Shown: positions 1 to 9,496, counted from the stretch's first letter. The stretch is DNA of 64,000 nucleotides from Bacteroidales bacterium UBA1680 (GCA_002320605.1 DCKG01000028.1:62001-126000), one strand, 5' to 3'. Made by a program: numbers and translations. The notes: a model not told the origin generated them from the letters alone.

Positions 1-1582
1 TCATGAACCTCAAGAAGTTCCATGATACCGGATAGCACTGCCAATTACGTTGCTGGCCATTGATTTCCCTGCCCCAGCCCATCCTGCTTTCAGAGACCAT
101 GTTGCCATCGGCCCAAGCCACATCCTTTATGTCAGGATTCTGCTTCAGTCTCTCTTCCACAGTGGATCTCTGCCTGCCGACCGAATAGCCGGAGCTGACG
201 ACCAGAAGATTCTCCTTGTCGAAGCCAAGTTCATGGTTCAGCATGAAAGAGCGCTGCTTATTGATGAATATTGCGCAAATGATGAGAGCAATCGAAATGG
301 TGAACTGGACTCCTACGAGGGAATATCTTATCGCCTTGCCTTTGCGGGTCGCTGAGAACGAGCCTTTCAGCGACAGAGCTGGAGGCACCGAGGTCGAATA
401 CAGGGCCGGATACAGGCTGGCGATGATTGCCACCAGCACGGCCACTCCGACGGTCAAAGCCACGATGAGAGGATTGGAGCCGAATCTAGCGGTGAATGGA
501 ATCAGGTCTGCAAGGTGTGATTTCCCGAAGGAAATGACGACTAAGGTGGAGAGCGCCAGTGAGATGAAGGTCAACAGCAAGGATTCCCCTATCATCCCCA
601 TAACCAGAGAAGTCCTTGACGCACCAATCACCTTCCTGATGTTTATGCCCTTGATTCTCAAAGGGATCATAGCCACGAAGAAGTTGACGTAGTTGACCAT
701 CGAAATCAAGAGAATTAGGATGGCAATGGCGAGCAGGGTGTAGGTGGTGCTCTTGTTGCCGGTCAGGCTGTCACCTCCTGCCAGAAGAGGGTCAAAGTAG
801 GTGTCACGGATGGAGACCAGACGGCATTTGATACGATTCAGGTCGTCGTCTCCTTCTGTCGAATCATCCGAGACCTGCTTCATATAGAACTCTTTGGCTA
901 CCTCGAAGGCTTCTTTCTCGAAGTCTTCCTTCTTCTCGGACGGATTCAGCTTGACATAGTAGCAGTAGGACCACTCGCTCATATTGTCAATATTTTCGTC
1001 TGTCAGAAGGTTGAATCCATCATTGGTGGCGAGATCAGAGATAGGAGAGAAATCCTTATAGATGGCGACGACGGTCATCTGCACGGACTGTCCTCTACTA
1101 ATGAGATTATAGGTCGAACCTGGAGCCAGACCAGTCTTTCGTGCGAAAGATTCGCTTATGGCTGTCTGCCGCCATGTTTTCATGTCATCGAAGGAGCCTT
1201 GCACAAGCTCATAGCCGAAGGTCTTGACGGCACCGATGGACAGAGAATTGAAAACGGCGGTAATCTTGTCCGAGCCTTCTTCCAGCGAGATGGTAGTACT
1301 TAAGCCAAGCATTTGTCCGCAGCCTCCGCTCTCGATGCCAGTGGCGGTGGAGAGAATCTTCTCCTGAGGCGGCCTGTTCAGCCACACCGAGTACTTGCCT
1401 TCTTCGTAAAAGTCAGGCAAGGTCAGAACGTAGATCCTGTCGCTGTCCTTGATGCCGTGATTGTAGGTAAAGTCGTGATGGACCTGCACGAAAATCACGT
1501 ACATTGCAGCGAAGGCTGCAGTCATGCCAAGAACGTTCAGGATGGTTGAGACTATGCTGTTTTTCTTAAATAGACTAATCAT
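1..1582 (-). CDS. MacB/FtsX-type ABC transporter permease, 3' end outside the window
   Basis: The reading frame opens at the ATG at 1582 and stays open to the left edge, so about 527 N-terminal residues are visible. It starts with a short cytoplasmic stretch and a membrane segment (residues about 10-28), then a large periplasmic domain typical of MacB-like permeases, then a block of hydrophobic segments from about residue 275 on. It lies 38 bp downstream of the ATPase gene (1621-2301) on the same strand, so the two probably make one ABC transporter. This family does not move substrates through a channel but drives a periplasmic adaptor and TolC by conformational change. Substrate unknown. The second permease of the cluster (2571-4865) has the same overall plan, so heteromeric pairing is possible. 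Confidence 0.85.
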   Translation of the reverse strand, partial: MISLFKKNSIVSTILNVLGMTAAFAAMYVIFVQVHHDFTYNHGIKDSDRIYVLTLPDFYEEGKYSVWLNRPPQEKILSTATGIESGGCGQMLGLSTTISLEEGSDKITAVFNSLSIGAVKTFGYELVQGSFDDMKTWRQTAISESFARKTGLAPGSTYNLISRGQSVQMTVVAIYKDFSPISDLATNDGFNLLTDENIDNMSEWSYCYYVKLNPSEKKEDFEKEAFEVAKEFYMKQVSDDSTEGDDDLNRIKCRLVSIRDTYFDPLLAGGDSLTGNKSTTYTLLAIAILILLISMVNYVNFFVAMIPLRIKGINIRKVIGASRTSLVMGMIGESLLLTFISLALSTLVVISFGKSHLADLIPFTARFGSNPLIVALTVGVAVLVAIIASLYPALYSTSVPPALSLKGSFSATRKGKAIRYSLVGVQFTISIALIICAIFINKQRSFMLNHELGFDKENLLVVSSGYSVGRQRSTVEERLKQNPDIKDVAWADGNMVSESRMGWGREINGQQRNWQCYPVSWNFLRFM

Positions 1583-1620
1583 GAAAATTCAAATTATGAA
1601 TATTTTGAACTCTGCTGGAA

Positions 1621-2301
1621 TTAGAGTTCATTCTGCACGTCGCTCACGATCTGGCCATCGAAGAGGTCAATCGTCCTCTGTGCAACGGCAGCATCCTTCG
1701 GAGAGTGCGTCACCATCACGATCGTGGTACCCTCATGATTCAGCTCGGAGAGCAGGTCCATCACTTCTTTGCCGTTCTTGGAGTCTAGGTTTCCGGTAGG
1801 CTCATCGGCCAGTATCAGCTTGGAATTTATGACCACCGCTCTCGCAATCGCCACCCTCTGCTGCTGGCCTCCCGACAGTTGCTGAGGAAAATGTGATGCC
1901 CTATGGCTGATGTTCATGCGTTTCATTATTTCGGTGACGCGCTTCTTCCGCTCGCCTGCAGATATGTTCAGGTAACGCAACGGAAGCTCTATGTTCTCAT
2001 ACACGTTCAGCTCGTCAATCAGGTTGAAGCTCTGGAACACGAAACCAATGTTCCCCTTGCGGAACTTCGTGCGCTCCTTCTCCTTCAGCTTCGAGACCTC
2101 CTTCCCAAGCAGCTCGTATGAACCGGAAGTCGGATTGTCCAGAAGCCCCAGAATATTCAGAAGCGTGGATTTACCGCATCCTGATGGTCCCATGATGGCT
2201 ACGAATTCGCCGTCTTTGATTTCGAATGACACTCCGTTGAGCGCCGTGGTCTCGATTTCTTCTGTCCTGAATACTTTCGTAAGATTGCTGACTTTGATCA
2301 T
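1621..2301 (-). CDS. ABC transporter ATP-binding protein, MacB/LolD class
   Basis: The product has 226 residues and is a complete single nucleotide-binding domain. Walker A is GPSGCGKST (residues 38-46), the ABC signature LSGGQQQR lies at 142-149 and Walker B LILADEP at 162-168, followed by a H-loop histidine in VMVTHS. The start at 2301 was chosen because the family begins with MIKVSNLTK; an upstream extension of 34 residues has no family character and overlaps the sigma54-like box at 2387-2402. It precedes the permease at 1-1582 in one operon and energises it. Transcription probably starts from the sigma54-type promoter described at 2387. The LolD/MacB distinction cannot be made from the ATPase alone; the neighbouring TolC and HlyD genes favour a MacAB-TolC-like exporter. 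Confidence 0.93.
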   Translation of the reverse strand: MIKVSNLTKVFRTEEIETTALNGVSFEIKDGEFVAIMGPSGCGKSTLLNILGLLDNPTSGSYELLGKEVSKLKEKERTKFRKGNIGFVFQSFNLIDELNVYENIELPLRYLNISAGERKKRVTEIMKRMNISHRASHFPQQLSGGQQQRVAIARAVVINSKLILADEPTGNLDSKNGKEVMDLLSELNHEGTTIVMVTHSPKDAAVAQRTIDLFDGQIVSDVQNEL

Positions 2302-2386
2302 ATTGCTATAGTTTTTAAATATTTTTTTTGAAATCGTTCTTCCCACCATTGATGGAAAGCCTAAGATTTCTTCCGACGCTGAGAAA

Positions 2387-2402
2387 GACAACCCCCGTGC
2401 CA
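2387..2402 (-). promoter_or_regulatory. sigma54-like -24/-12 promoter of the ATPase-permease operon
   Basis: On the minus strand the sequence reads TGGCACGGGGGTTGTC, which fits the sigma54 pattern TGGCAC-N5-TTGC except that the -12 dinucleotide is GT instead of GC. It lies 86 bp before the ATPase start codon and 58 bp from the palindrome pair at 2460-2496. The two other transcription units of the cluster have the same layout. Confidence 0.6.
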
Positions 2403-2459
2403 TCTAATCTAGCATATTAATAATGAATATATTATATTCACAAACCACCTTTCCGTTCC

Positions 2460-2496
2460 GTAAAGAAACTTTACACCTTTTGTAAACAATGTTTAC
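2460..2496. promoter_or_regulatory. paired GTAAA-N5-TTTAC palindromes (putative enhancer of the NtrC-type regulator)
   Basis: Two perfect 5-bp-arm palindromes, GTAAAGAAACTTTAC at 2460-2474 and GTAAACAATGTTTAC at 2482-2496, start 22 bp apart, two helical turns. Such tandem sites on one face of the helix are typical of sigma54 activators. The same pair occurs at 4970-5006 and 14551-14587. Confidence 0.7.
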
Positions 2497-2505
2497 AAAT
2501 AATAT

Positions 2506-2535
2506 CCCTCGGAGATCGATTGGACGATCCGAGGG
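2506..2535 (-). terminator. hairpin downstream of the permease gene 2571-4865
   Basis: CCCTCGG-AG-ATCG pairs with CGAT-CCGAGGG around a short loop, an 11-bp stem with a 2-nt bulge. On the minus strand it follows the stop codon of the permease at 2571 by about 35 bases and is followed by the AT-rich ATATTATTTG. It separates the permease from the next enhancer. Confidence 0.55.
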
Positions 2536-2570
2536 ATTGATAGTTAAGTTAGAGTTAAGCTTTTGGGTAA

Positions 2571-4865
2571 TTATCTAAGCTCATCGGCAGGGTTGGTCCG
2601 GGCTGCGGCGAAGGTCTGCCAGAAGACGGACAGGAATGAGATGGCAAGGGATATTGCGACAGCCACGACGAAGATCCACGCATAGCCGGAAATCCGGTCG
2701 ATAAAGGATTCCAGGTACTTGCGCGAAGCCCAGACGGCCACAGGAACCCCGATCACGCATGCGATCAGCACCATTATCATATAGTCCACGACATTCTTAG
2801 CAAGTTCGCTCTCCACTGTTCCGCCGAACACCTTACGGATGGCAATGTCGTGCGCCCTCTCATCGGCGAAATATCCGCTCATAGCAATGAGTCCGAGCAG
2901 GGAAATCATTATCGAGATGAACATGAACATCTCCAGCAGCCTCATATTATCCAGGGCAGGCTTGAGAGCATCCTTGTAGCCATCATCGAGATAGGAAAGG
3001 ATGTCGATCTCCTCCATGCCGGTATCGTTCCATTTTTCGAACGCTTGCCTAATGGCATTCATCGCTTCGCCGTGATCGCCTTTGGTCTCGATGAGCAGCC
3101 CTGGCCACCACATGTCGCTATCGCGTATCACGCTCACGATGATGTTCATCCTTTCCCCTTCGTTGGCGATTGACAACGGGATATCTTTGAACACCCCTGC
3201 AAGCTGCTCGCAACCAATGGCCCGCTGACTCAGGGTGTCGATTTGCAGATGGCTGTCATCAAGGCCGGTGGCGCGGAACGCCGTCTGGGAAAACCATACG
3301 GAATTGTACATCGGAGCTCCGAAGTTCTTTTCCTGCCTGAAATTCAGCATCGAGAACGCAGTACTGTCAACCCAGCAGATACGGTAGAGTATGTCCTTGC
3401 CATCCAATGTGGTCGAATACTGCCCATTGGCGAAGAAGGCAGGACAGCCTTGCGAGAACCCGATGCGCTCCACGCAAGGAAGCTCCCTAAGGAGATCTGC
3501 CAAGGACATGTCTGGCTTCTTGCTCCCGAACGTGTACATGTAAATTTTCTCAGCCGAATCGTAATTCTTCGGTCGCTTCAATGACTTGCCGTACTGAGCC
3601 TCCATGACCAGAGCCATGGAGATGAGGAACACCGAGAAGGCACATTGCAGGACTATGAATATCTTGCTGAATACCATCTTGTTGCTTGTCCTGAACGAGC
3701 CGCGCACGATGTCTATCGGATGGAAGCGGCTGGCAAAGAGAGCAGGAAGCAGGCCTGACAGGGTGCCGGTAAGGAGGGTCAGCAGGACAAACCCTGCGAT
3801 GTAGGCAGGCTTGAATTCAATCGTGATGGGCGCCACAGGGTTGCCAAGCAGATTGTTCATCATCGGAGCCAGAGCGATTGCCAGAAGCAGCGCGAAGACA
3901 AAGCAGACCGCAGTGAACAAGACCGATTCGGCAATATATCGCCAGATTACTCCTGAGCGCTGTTCTCCCACGAGCCTGCGTGTGGCCATCTCCTTCGCCC
4001 TTTTTCCCACCAGCGCGAAATTGAGGTTTATGTAATTGAATATGGCGCAAAGAAGAAGGAGAAGCCCAGCCAGGGACAGGAGCCTCAGGGTGCCGAGGTC
4101 TCCCTTGTTGATATGTCCCCAGTCTTCAGTGAAATACAGCTCGTCCAGCCTCCATATCTTCAGCTTCTCAAAGAAGCCCTTCCCGTAAAAAGGATAAACG
4201 TCTTTGCACACAGCTTCAGCCTTGTCGAACAACACCTGGCGGTCCGTCCCCGGTGCCACTTGCGCGAAAGTGATGACATTTCCAAAATTGTCATAGGCAG
4301 CAAGCTTGCTGTACAAATTGCTCTTGTTGCTTGCAATTATGTCGCAATATGAGATGAGCGTAGCCTTGAAATCCTTGACTATGCCGGAAATCATAAGCTC
4401 ATTGCCACCGATGGAAAGCTGGTCGCCAACTTTCAGGGAATGCTTTGCAGCGAAGGTCTCGCTGATCAAGATGTTGTCCTTGGCATCCAGCGAAGAAGGC
4501 GAGCCTGACACGAAACCATAGTAAGGGAATATGTCGAAGAAAGCCTTGTCGGTTCCCATCACTTCGGCATTCACGACTGACTCTCCGATGCGGAAGCGCC
4601 TCTCCTGCGAAATTATGCTGGTGACCTTCGCCACTTCCGGCACCCTGGACTTGAGGGCATCGGGAAAACCGTAGGTAAGCCCTATGCAATCCGGCATGCC
4701 GAAGACATAGATGTTCTTCCTATCTGGATTTTCCGTATTGATGGAATATTGTTGGTAAGCATATGAACCGAAAATCACCACGAAGGCAAGGCTCACTACC
4801 AGCCCAATGGCTTCGATAATGGCGTAGGCCTTATTGCGAAAAAGGAATCTTAGAAAAGACTTCAT
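2571..4865 (-). CDS. MacB/FtsX-type ABC transporter permease
   Basis: The 764-residue product has the double-module plan of large Bacteroidetes permeases: an N-terminal membrane segment (about residues 12-35), a periplasmic domain, a first FtsX block of three membrane segments (about 265-390), a second membrane segment near 410, a second periplasmic domain and a final FtsX block (about 645-755). The start at 4865 gives the family beginning MKSFLRFLFRNK; the longer frame to 4934 lacks support. It has its own sigma54-like box (4897-4913) and palindrome pair (4970-5006). No ATPase follows it, so it probably shares the ATPase at 1621-2301. Confidence 0.9.
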   Translation of the reverse strand: MKSFLRFLFRNKAYAIIEAIGLVVSLAFVVIFGSYAYQQYSINTENPDRKNIYVFGMPDCIGLTYGFPDALKSRVPEVAKVTSIISQERRFRIGESVVNAEVMGTDKAFFDIFPYYGFVSGSPSSLDAKDNILISETFAAKHSLKVGDQLSIGGNELMISGIVKDFKATLISYCDIIASNKSNLYSKLAAYDNFGNVITFAQVAPGTDRQVLFDKAEAVCKDVYPFYGKGFFEKLKIWRLDELYFTEDWGHINKGDLGTLRLLSLAGLLLLLCAIFNYINLNFALVGKRAKEMATRRLVGEQRSGVIWRYIAESVLFTAVCFVFALLLAIALAPMMNNLLGNPVAPITIEFKPAYIAGFVLLTLLTGTLSGLLPALFASRFHPIDIVRGSFRTSNKMVFSKIFIVLQCAFSVFLISMALVMEAQYGKSLKRPKNYDSAEKIYMYTFGSKKPDMSLADLLRELPCVERIGFSQGCPAFFANGQYSTTLDGKDILYRICWVDSTAFSMLNFRQEKNFGAPMYNSVWFSQTAFRATGLDDSHLQIDTLSQRAIGCEQLAGVFKDIPLSIANEGERMNIIVSVIRDSDMWWPGLLIETKGDHGEAMNAIRQAFEKWNDTGMEEIDILSYLDDGYKDALKPALDNMRLLEMFMFISIMISLLGLIAMSGYFADERAHDIAIRKVFGGTVESELAKNVVDYMIMVLIACVIGVPVAVWASRKYLESFIDRISGYAWIFVVAVAISLAISFLSVFWQTFAAARTNPADELR

Positions 4866-4896
4866 CGTGAATCTATATTTTTTTCGTCTTCCGCAG

Positions 4897-4913
4897 GTAC
4901 AATCGATGTGCCG
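4897..4913 (-). promoter_or_regulatory. sigma54-like -24/-12 promoter of the permease gene
   Basis: The minus strand reads CGGCACATCGATTGTAC: GG, ten bases, then GT, the same variant -12 as at 2387 and 14478. The box is 57 bp from the palindrome pair at 4970-5006, against 58 and 57 bp in the other two copies. Confidence 0.55.
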
Positions 4914-4969
4914 ATTATAGCATATGACTATCAATCAACACGTTGCATTTCAAAAGACACAGAACAGCC

Positions 4970-5006
4970 GTAAAGATATTTTACAAAATGCGTAAACTTT
5001 GTTTAC
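4970..5006. promoter_or_regulatory. paired GTAAA-N5-TTTAC palindromes
   Basis: GTAAAGATATTTTAC (4970-4984) and GTAAACTTTGTTTAC (4992-5006) again start 22 bp apart. They lie upstream of the permease gene and just beyond the 3' end of the receptor gene, whose stop codon is at 5010. Confidence 0.7.
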
Positions 5007-5009
5007 AAC

Positions 5010-7097
5010 TTACCTGAATCTTCCTGTGTCCAATCCTTCACGCTTCTTCTCGGTATATCCTCCGAACTTCCAGGTCAATGACACTCCCGCCTGCCGATAA
5101 CATTCATATCCTGACTTCATGTACTGTCCTCCGTAGTCGATGAGCGGAGAAATCATGCTCGTCTGGAAAATATCGTTGCAGAAGATGTTGATGAGTCCCC
5201 TGCCTTCTGCGAACCCCCAGCGCAGCTGGACGTCCAGATTACCGGAAGCAGGCAGGTCATAATTGCCTTGGATTCCTTTGGAACGTATCATTCCGTTCAC
5301 CAGCAGCTTGAGACCGTGCTTCTTGGACAGGGTGAAAGTATTGTTCATCACCGCCATCCCGAAGACGATGTCTCTGTCGAAAGGAATGTCATAGAAGTCG
5401 CTGTCCTTCTCTCTCTGCCAGGCGCCGATAAGCGTCGTGCGGCCAGTCCACCACTCACCTACATTGAAAGGTATCGAGGCCTGGATGCCACCCTGCTGCA
5501 TGAAGTCCTCGTTCAAAGTGCGATACGTCTGCACCAGCCTGTCTGGATTCTGATACAGCAGCTGGATGAAATAGTCCTTAATGTGACTGAAATATGCCGA
5601 GAATACATATTTGCTTTTCAAGATGTAGGAAAGAGCGACCTGATATTCCTTACTTGGCCGCAGCGAAGGGTTGCCAACAATTTCGGTATAGGCATCGGAA
5701 TGGGTCGTCGTGCTCTGCAGAGACCAGTAATCAGGATACCCTTTGTCCGAAGATAGCCCCAGCTGGACGATGTGCCCTGCCGTAGGGAGCCATGTGACAT
5801 TGAGCGTCGGATACACCGACCAGTCATTCCAGGCCTCGTTCTTGAAATGCTCCAGAGCCAGCGAGCCGTCCATCATCCATTTCTCGGAAAATGACTTGCT
5901 GAATCCGGCATAAACATTTTGCGATTGCTCATCAAGCAGCGAACTAAAGCCGTCGTCTCCTCCAACGCTTATCTTCTGGCCAGTAGCAGGATCATAGTAC
6001 CATTGGAAACTCTTGTCCCTCGCCCATTCCAGATTAGCTCCGTAGTTCAGTTCCCAGCCGTTTTCGAGGCTATGTTCCTGAGCCACAAACACTTTCCAGC
6101 GGTCAATCGTCTGCCGGTCTTCCGTACGGTAATGGCTGTCCACGCCCTCGAATGTGCTTTTGAGCAACTGGTCGGATGGCGCATTGTAACGCGTGTATTC
6201 CGCTCCAAGCGAGAGCCCGAAAGGAGCCTTATAGTCTGCACGGAAATTGTGAAGATGCTTGTCTTTGCCTAACCTGGCCGTCGAAATCTGTGTCCCGGTC
6301 GTATTGATGTCCGTTCCTCTCTCGCTAATGCTGCCATTGTACACTAGGCTCGCCCTGTGCTTTTCGCTGAAGAAATAATCAGCGCCCCATCGCACCTGAT
6401 GATTCCGGTCCCAGGCATCCGCTAACTTCTCCTCATCAATATCGTGGACGCTGCCATCGCTGAGCCGATGCCGTGCCTTCATCGTATTATCATTATGCGT
6501 CTGCTCATATTCATAGGTGTATGTCAAGTCCGTAGAGAACTTGCCCTTGGCATATTGCAGGGAGCCACGCCCCTGGCCGCTGCCGTTATATTGATTAACA
6601 TACAGCCCATAGATCTCTCCCTGCAGCTTGCCTCGGTCTTCGGAATCGTGGTTCAGGACAATGTTGATGAGCGCGCCTCGCACTTGGTACTTCGCCGTAG
6701 CGTTGGGAATGACCTCCGCCTTGGCAATCCGGCTCACGGGCGTTGAACGCAGCAATGCATTTACCTGGTCGGCTGACAGCGTCGATACTTTCCCATCAAT
6801 CACCACCGTCGCTCCTCTTCCTGCAACAGCAAAGCCTTCCCCCTGAGGCGTCACGCCTGGAAGCTTTCCGATGGCCTCGAAGGCGTTGTCCGCCGGAGTC
6901 TTCTCCAAAATTCGTTGCACATCATACACCAAAGCGCCTTTATCCACCTTGACAACAGGGATCTCACCCACGACCGTGGCTTCCGATAATTTCAAAAACA
7001 GACTGTCAGCCGCGGTGACAGACAATGAATCCGGATTCTGTGCGGCCACCCGGGCAGCAGAGATGGCAATACACACCAGCAATAAAATTCTCTTCAT
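5010..7097 (-). CDS. TonB-plug / outer-membrane beta-barrel receptor
   Basis: The 695-residue protein starts with a signal peptide (MKRILLLVCIAISAARVAAQ), has a plug-like domain (about residues 40-140, with LPGVTPQGEGFAVAGRG and VVIDGK) and continues as alternating aromatic beta strands to the C terminus. This is the outer-membrane beta-barrel family found widely in Bacteroidetes; the usual N-terminal carboxypeptidase-like repeat domain is missing. The start at 7097 was chosen for the signal peptide. The gene is divergent from the histidine kinase at 7248 and shares with it an intergenic region holding four TGTTAA-like repeats, so the two-component system likely controls it. The ligand cannot be inferred. 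Confidence 0.85.
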   Translation of the reverse strand: MKRILLLVCIAISAARVAAQNPDSLSVTAADSLFLKLSEATVVGEIPVVKVDKGALVYDVQRILEKTPADNAFEAIGKLPGVTPQGEGFAVAGRGATVVIDGKVSTLSADQVNALLRSTPVSRIAKAEVIPNATAKYQVRGALINIVLNHDSEDRGKLQGEIYGLYVNQYNGSGQGRGSLQYAKGKFSTDLTYTYEYEQTHNDNTMKARHRLSDGSVHDIDEEKLADAWDRNHQVRWGADYFFSEKHRASLVYNGSISERGTDINTTGTQISTARLGKDKHLHNFRADYKAPFGLSLGAEYTRYNAPSDQLLKSTFEGVDSHYRTEDRQTIDRWKVFVAQEHSLENGWELNYGANLEWARDKSFQWYYDPATGQKISVGGDDGFSSLLDEQSQNVYAGFSKSFSEKWMMDGSLALEHFKNEAWNDWSVYPTLNVTWLPTAGHIVQLGLSSDKGYPDYWSLQSTTTHSDAYTEIVGNPSLRPSKEYQVALSYILKSKYVFSAYFSHIKDYFIQLLYQNPDRLVQTYRTLNEDFMQQGGIQASIPFNVGEWWTGRTTLIGAWQREKDSDFYDIPFDRDIVFGMAVMNNTFTLSKKHGLKLLVNGMIRSKGIQGNYDLPASGNLDVQLRWGFAEGRGLINIFCNDIFQTSMISPLIDYGGQYMKSGYECYRQAGVSLTWKFGGYTEKKREGLDTGRFR

Positions 7098-7171
7098 GTC
7101 GATATTAATCAGGCCGTCCTTTCCGGCCATTATTTCACGCTGCTAAATTGCCATGAATCTCGGACAAACTG

Positions 7172-7208
7172 TGTTAACGTTCGGTTAAGAAGTGTTAAAT
7201 AGTGTTAA
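7172..7208. promoter_or_regulatory. four TGTTAA-like direct repeats (putative OmpR-family operator)
   Basis: TGTTAA at 7172, GGTTAA at 7183, TGTTAA at 7193 and TGTTAA at 7203 follow each other at 11, 10 and 10 bp. Direct repeats with one-turn period are the usual binding sites of OmpR/PhoB-type regulators. The array lies between the receptor gene and the kinase-regulator operon. Confidence 0.55.
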
Positions 7209-7235
7209 AACGCTCTCTGATTCTGCAAATTCCGC

Positions 7236-7243
7236 TAACTTTG
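7236..7243 (+). promoter_or_regulatory. -7 box TAACTTTG of the kinase-regulator operon
   Basis: TAACTTTG matches the Bacteroidetes TAnnTTTG box and no TTTG -33 element is seen at the right distance, which suits an activator-dependent promoter next to the operator at 7172-7208. It ends 4 bases before the ATG at 7248, so the mRNA is probably leaderless or nearly so. Confidence 0.5.
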
Positions 7244-7247
7244 CGAC

Positions 7248-8708
7248 ATGAAATTTCCGTCCAGACGCATCGTCATATTGCTGATACTATCTCTGGCAGC
7301 TCTCTTCGACTACCAGATTTATTGGCTGTCCGGCCTATACCGTTCCTCCATCAAATCGAAGGAATCTCAGATAAACCTCGCTCTCCAGAAGGCCGACTAT
7401 GCCGAGATGATGGAACGGCTGCGCGAGGTCAGCGCAAGCGGCCGCCACGGGACGATAGATTTGAACACCGGATGGTCCCAAGACAGTGTGTCCTCACTGG
7501 TTTCCGTCCACACAAACCCAATCGTAATAAATGAGAATGGCTCCAAATCCGTATCTGTCACGACCGTTCAAGTGAACCGGAATCCTGGCAAAGACAACGA
7601 GCAGACGCAGTACGCTTACGCCATTAGCGATTCTCAGGAATCCACAGGCTACTACCAGCGGGGAATGCATGCCGGAGTGGATGTCCTTGCCAAAGTGAAT
7701 TTCCATAAGCTGGACTCCTTGCTTACAATGATGCTCGACGACTACGGGCTGAGGGTACCGCACCGCCTGCAGATGTTCACCGACAGCACGATGGTCGCAA
7801 CTATTTCAACCTCCGGCTATGAGCCGTCCGGCAGAGCTAGGAATTACGACTACGTCTACGGAAAAACGCTCGCTGACAAATACAAGCTAACGATTGAGCC
7901 CCTTACCGGCATTGTATTCAGAGAAATGTCCGAGGTAATCGCAGCCTCGCTGATTCTGTTCCTCATGCTCGCCTTTTCCTTCTGGTTTCTCATCCATGCC
8001 ATGCTCAAACAAAAGAGCCTGGAGGAAATGAAGAGCGACTTCACCAACAACATCACCCACGAGCTCAAGACACCTGTGGCAGTGGCGTATGCCGCCAATG
8101 ACGCTCTGCTGAACTTCGAGGCCGGGAACGACCCCGCAAAGCGGCGTGAATATCTGGAAATCAGCCAGAGCCAGCTGAAGAAACTGGAAGGAATGATCGA
8201 GCAAATCCTTTCAATGAGCATGGAAAGCCGGAAAACCTTCGAACTCAGGAAAGAAGATATCCCCCTCAAGCCTCTGCTGCAAAACTTGGCGGACCAGCAC
8301 TGCCTTTCAACGGAAAAACCTTGCGAGATCCATATCGAGTCAGAAGACGCTCTGGTCATTCACGCAGACCGCTTTCATTTCGGGAATGTCATTAGCAACC
8401 TCATCGACAACGCCATCAAATATTCCGGAGATGCCGCCAATATCGTAATCAGGGCAAAGACGACTTCTGGCGGCGTTGAAATAAGCGTCAAAGATAACGG
8501 CATAGGGATAGCTCCTGACAAACAGAAGCACATATTCGACAAATTCTACCGCGTCCCCACCGGCGACATTCACGATGTCAAAGGTTATGGCCTGGGCCTC
8601 TACTACGCCAAGACCATGGTTGAAAAGCACGGCGGGACCATCAGCGTCTCCAGCTCCCACGGCAAAGGCAGCGAATTCAGGATATTCATTTCTCAGGCTT
8701 CCTGCTGA
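7248..8708 (+). CDS. membrane sensor histidine kinase
   Basis: The product has 486 residues: a first membrane segment (about 8-28), a periplasmic sensor of roughly 200 residues, a second membrane segment (about 231-252), the phospho-acceptor motif NNITHELKTP with His271, and the ATPase domain with N box NVISNLIDNAIKYS, DNGIGI and GYGLGL. It is followed 50 bp downstream by an OmpR-type regulator and is its obvious partner. The ATG at 7248 lies so close to the -7 box that translation probably starts at the 5' end of the mRNA. Confidence 0.93.
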   Translation: MKFPSRRIVILLILSLAALFDYQIYWLSGLYRSSIKSKESQINLALQKADYAEMMERLREVSASGRHGTIDLNTGWSQDSVSSLVSVHTNPIVINENGSKSVSVTTVQVNRNPGKDNEQTQYAYAISDSQESTGYYQRGMHAGVDVLAKVNFHKLDSLLTMMLDDYGLRVPHRLQMFTDSTMVATISTSGYEPSGRARNYDYVYGKTLADKYKLTIEPLTGIVFREMSEVIAASLILFLMLAFSFWFLIHAMLKQKSLEEMKSDFTNNITHELKTPVAVAYAANDALLNFEAGNDPAKRREYLEISQSQLKKLEGMIEQILSMSMESRKTFELRKEDIPLKPLLQNLADQHCLSTEKPCEIHIESEDALVIHADRFHFGNVISNLIDNAIKYSGDAANIVIRAKTTSGGVEISVKDNGIGIAPDKQKHIFDKFYRVPTGDIHDVKGYGLGLYYAKTMVEKHGGTISVSSSHGKGSEFRIFISQASC

Positions 8709-8758
8709 TTCTGTCTTTATGAATATTAGTTTGTCACTATGAACGAAGCGAGGAATTT

Positions 8759-9463
8759 ATGTCAACGATAAAAATACTGCTTGTTGAAGACGAAAAGACC
8801 TTGGTCCAAATCGTAAGCGAGACCCTCCGAGGCAAGGGCTTCAGCGTCGAGACCGCCTATGACGGCATTGAAGGGCTCAAACGCTTCTTTGAGGTCCATC
8901 CGGACGTCCTCATCGCCGATGTCATGATGCCTCGGCTGGACGGATTCGAAATGGTGCGTCGCATCCGCAAAGCCGATGACCGCACCCCTGTTCTCTTCCT
9001 CACGGCGAAATCCACCCCAGACGATGTCGTCACTGGCTTCGAGCTGGGAGCCAACGACTATCTCAAAAAGCCATTCGCCATCCAGGAACTCATCGTCCGA
9101 ATAAAGGCTCTGATGGGAAAAGCTTACATGACGGAACGGCAGGAAATGGAACAGAGTGAGTACCTGATAGGAGATTATCGCTTCTTGCCTGTCACCCAGG
9201 CCCTTGAATATATCCCCAATGGAACAACCAACAGCCTCTCTCACCGAGAAACCGAAATCCTCCACCACCTATGCCGCGCAGAAGGAGCAATCGTCCCCAT
9301 GCAGAACCTACTCCTGGACCTCTGGGGCGACGACGATTTCTTCAACGCCCGCAGTCTTCAGGTATTCATCACACGCCTCCGACGCAGCCTTTCCAAAGAC
9401 CCACGCATCCGCATCGTCAATGTCCGCGGCTCCGGCTACAAACTGATTGTGGCGGACTATTGA
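8759..9463 (+). CDS. OmpR-family response regulator
   Basis: The 234-residue protein has a receiver domain (residues about 5-118) with the acidic pair at 10-12, phospho-acceptor Asp54 in LIADVMMPRLDG and the conserved Lys in LFLTAKS, then a winged-helix DNA-binding domain ending with the motif VRGSGYKL. It is the cognate regulator of the kinase at 7248. The repeats at 7172-7208 are the best candidate binding site, which would make the operon autoregulated and place the receptor gene under its control. The next gene is convergent, with 33 bp between them. Confidence 0.93.
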   Translation: MSTIKILLVEDEKTLVQIVSETLRGKGFSVETAYDGIEGLKRFFEVHPDVLIADVMMPRLDGFEMVRRIRKADDRTPVLFLTAKSTPDDVVTGFELGANDYLKKPFAIQELIVRIKALMGKAYMTERQEMEQSEYLIGDYRFLPVTQALEYIPNGTTNSLSHRETEILHHLCRAEGAIVPMQNLLLDLWGDDDFFNARSLQVFITRLRRSLSKDPRIRIVNVRGSGYKLIVADY

Positions 9464-9496
9464 ACCACCGCTACCGGTCTTCTGCCGCACGGAAGC

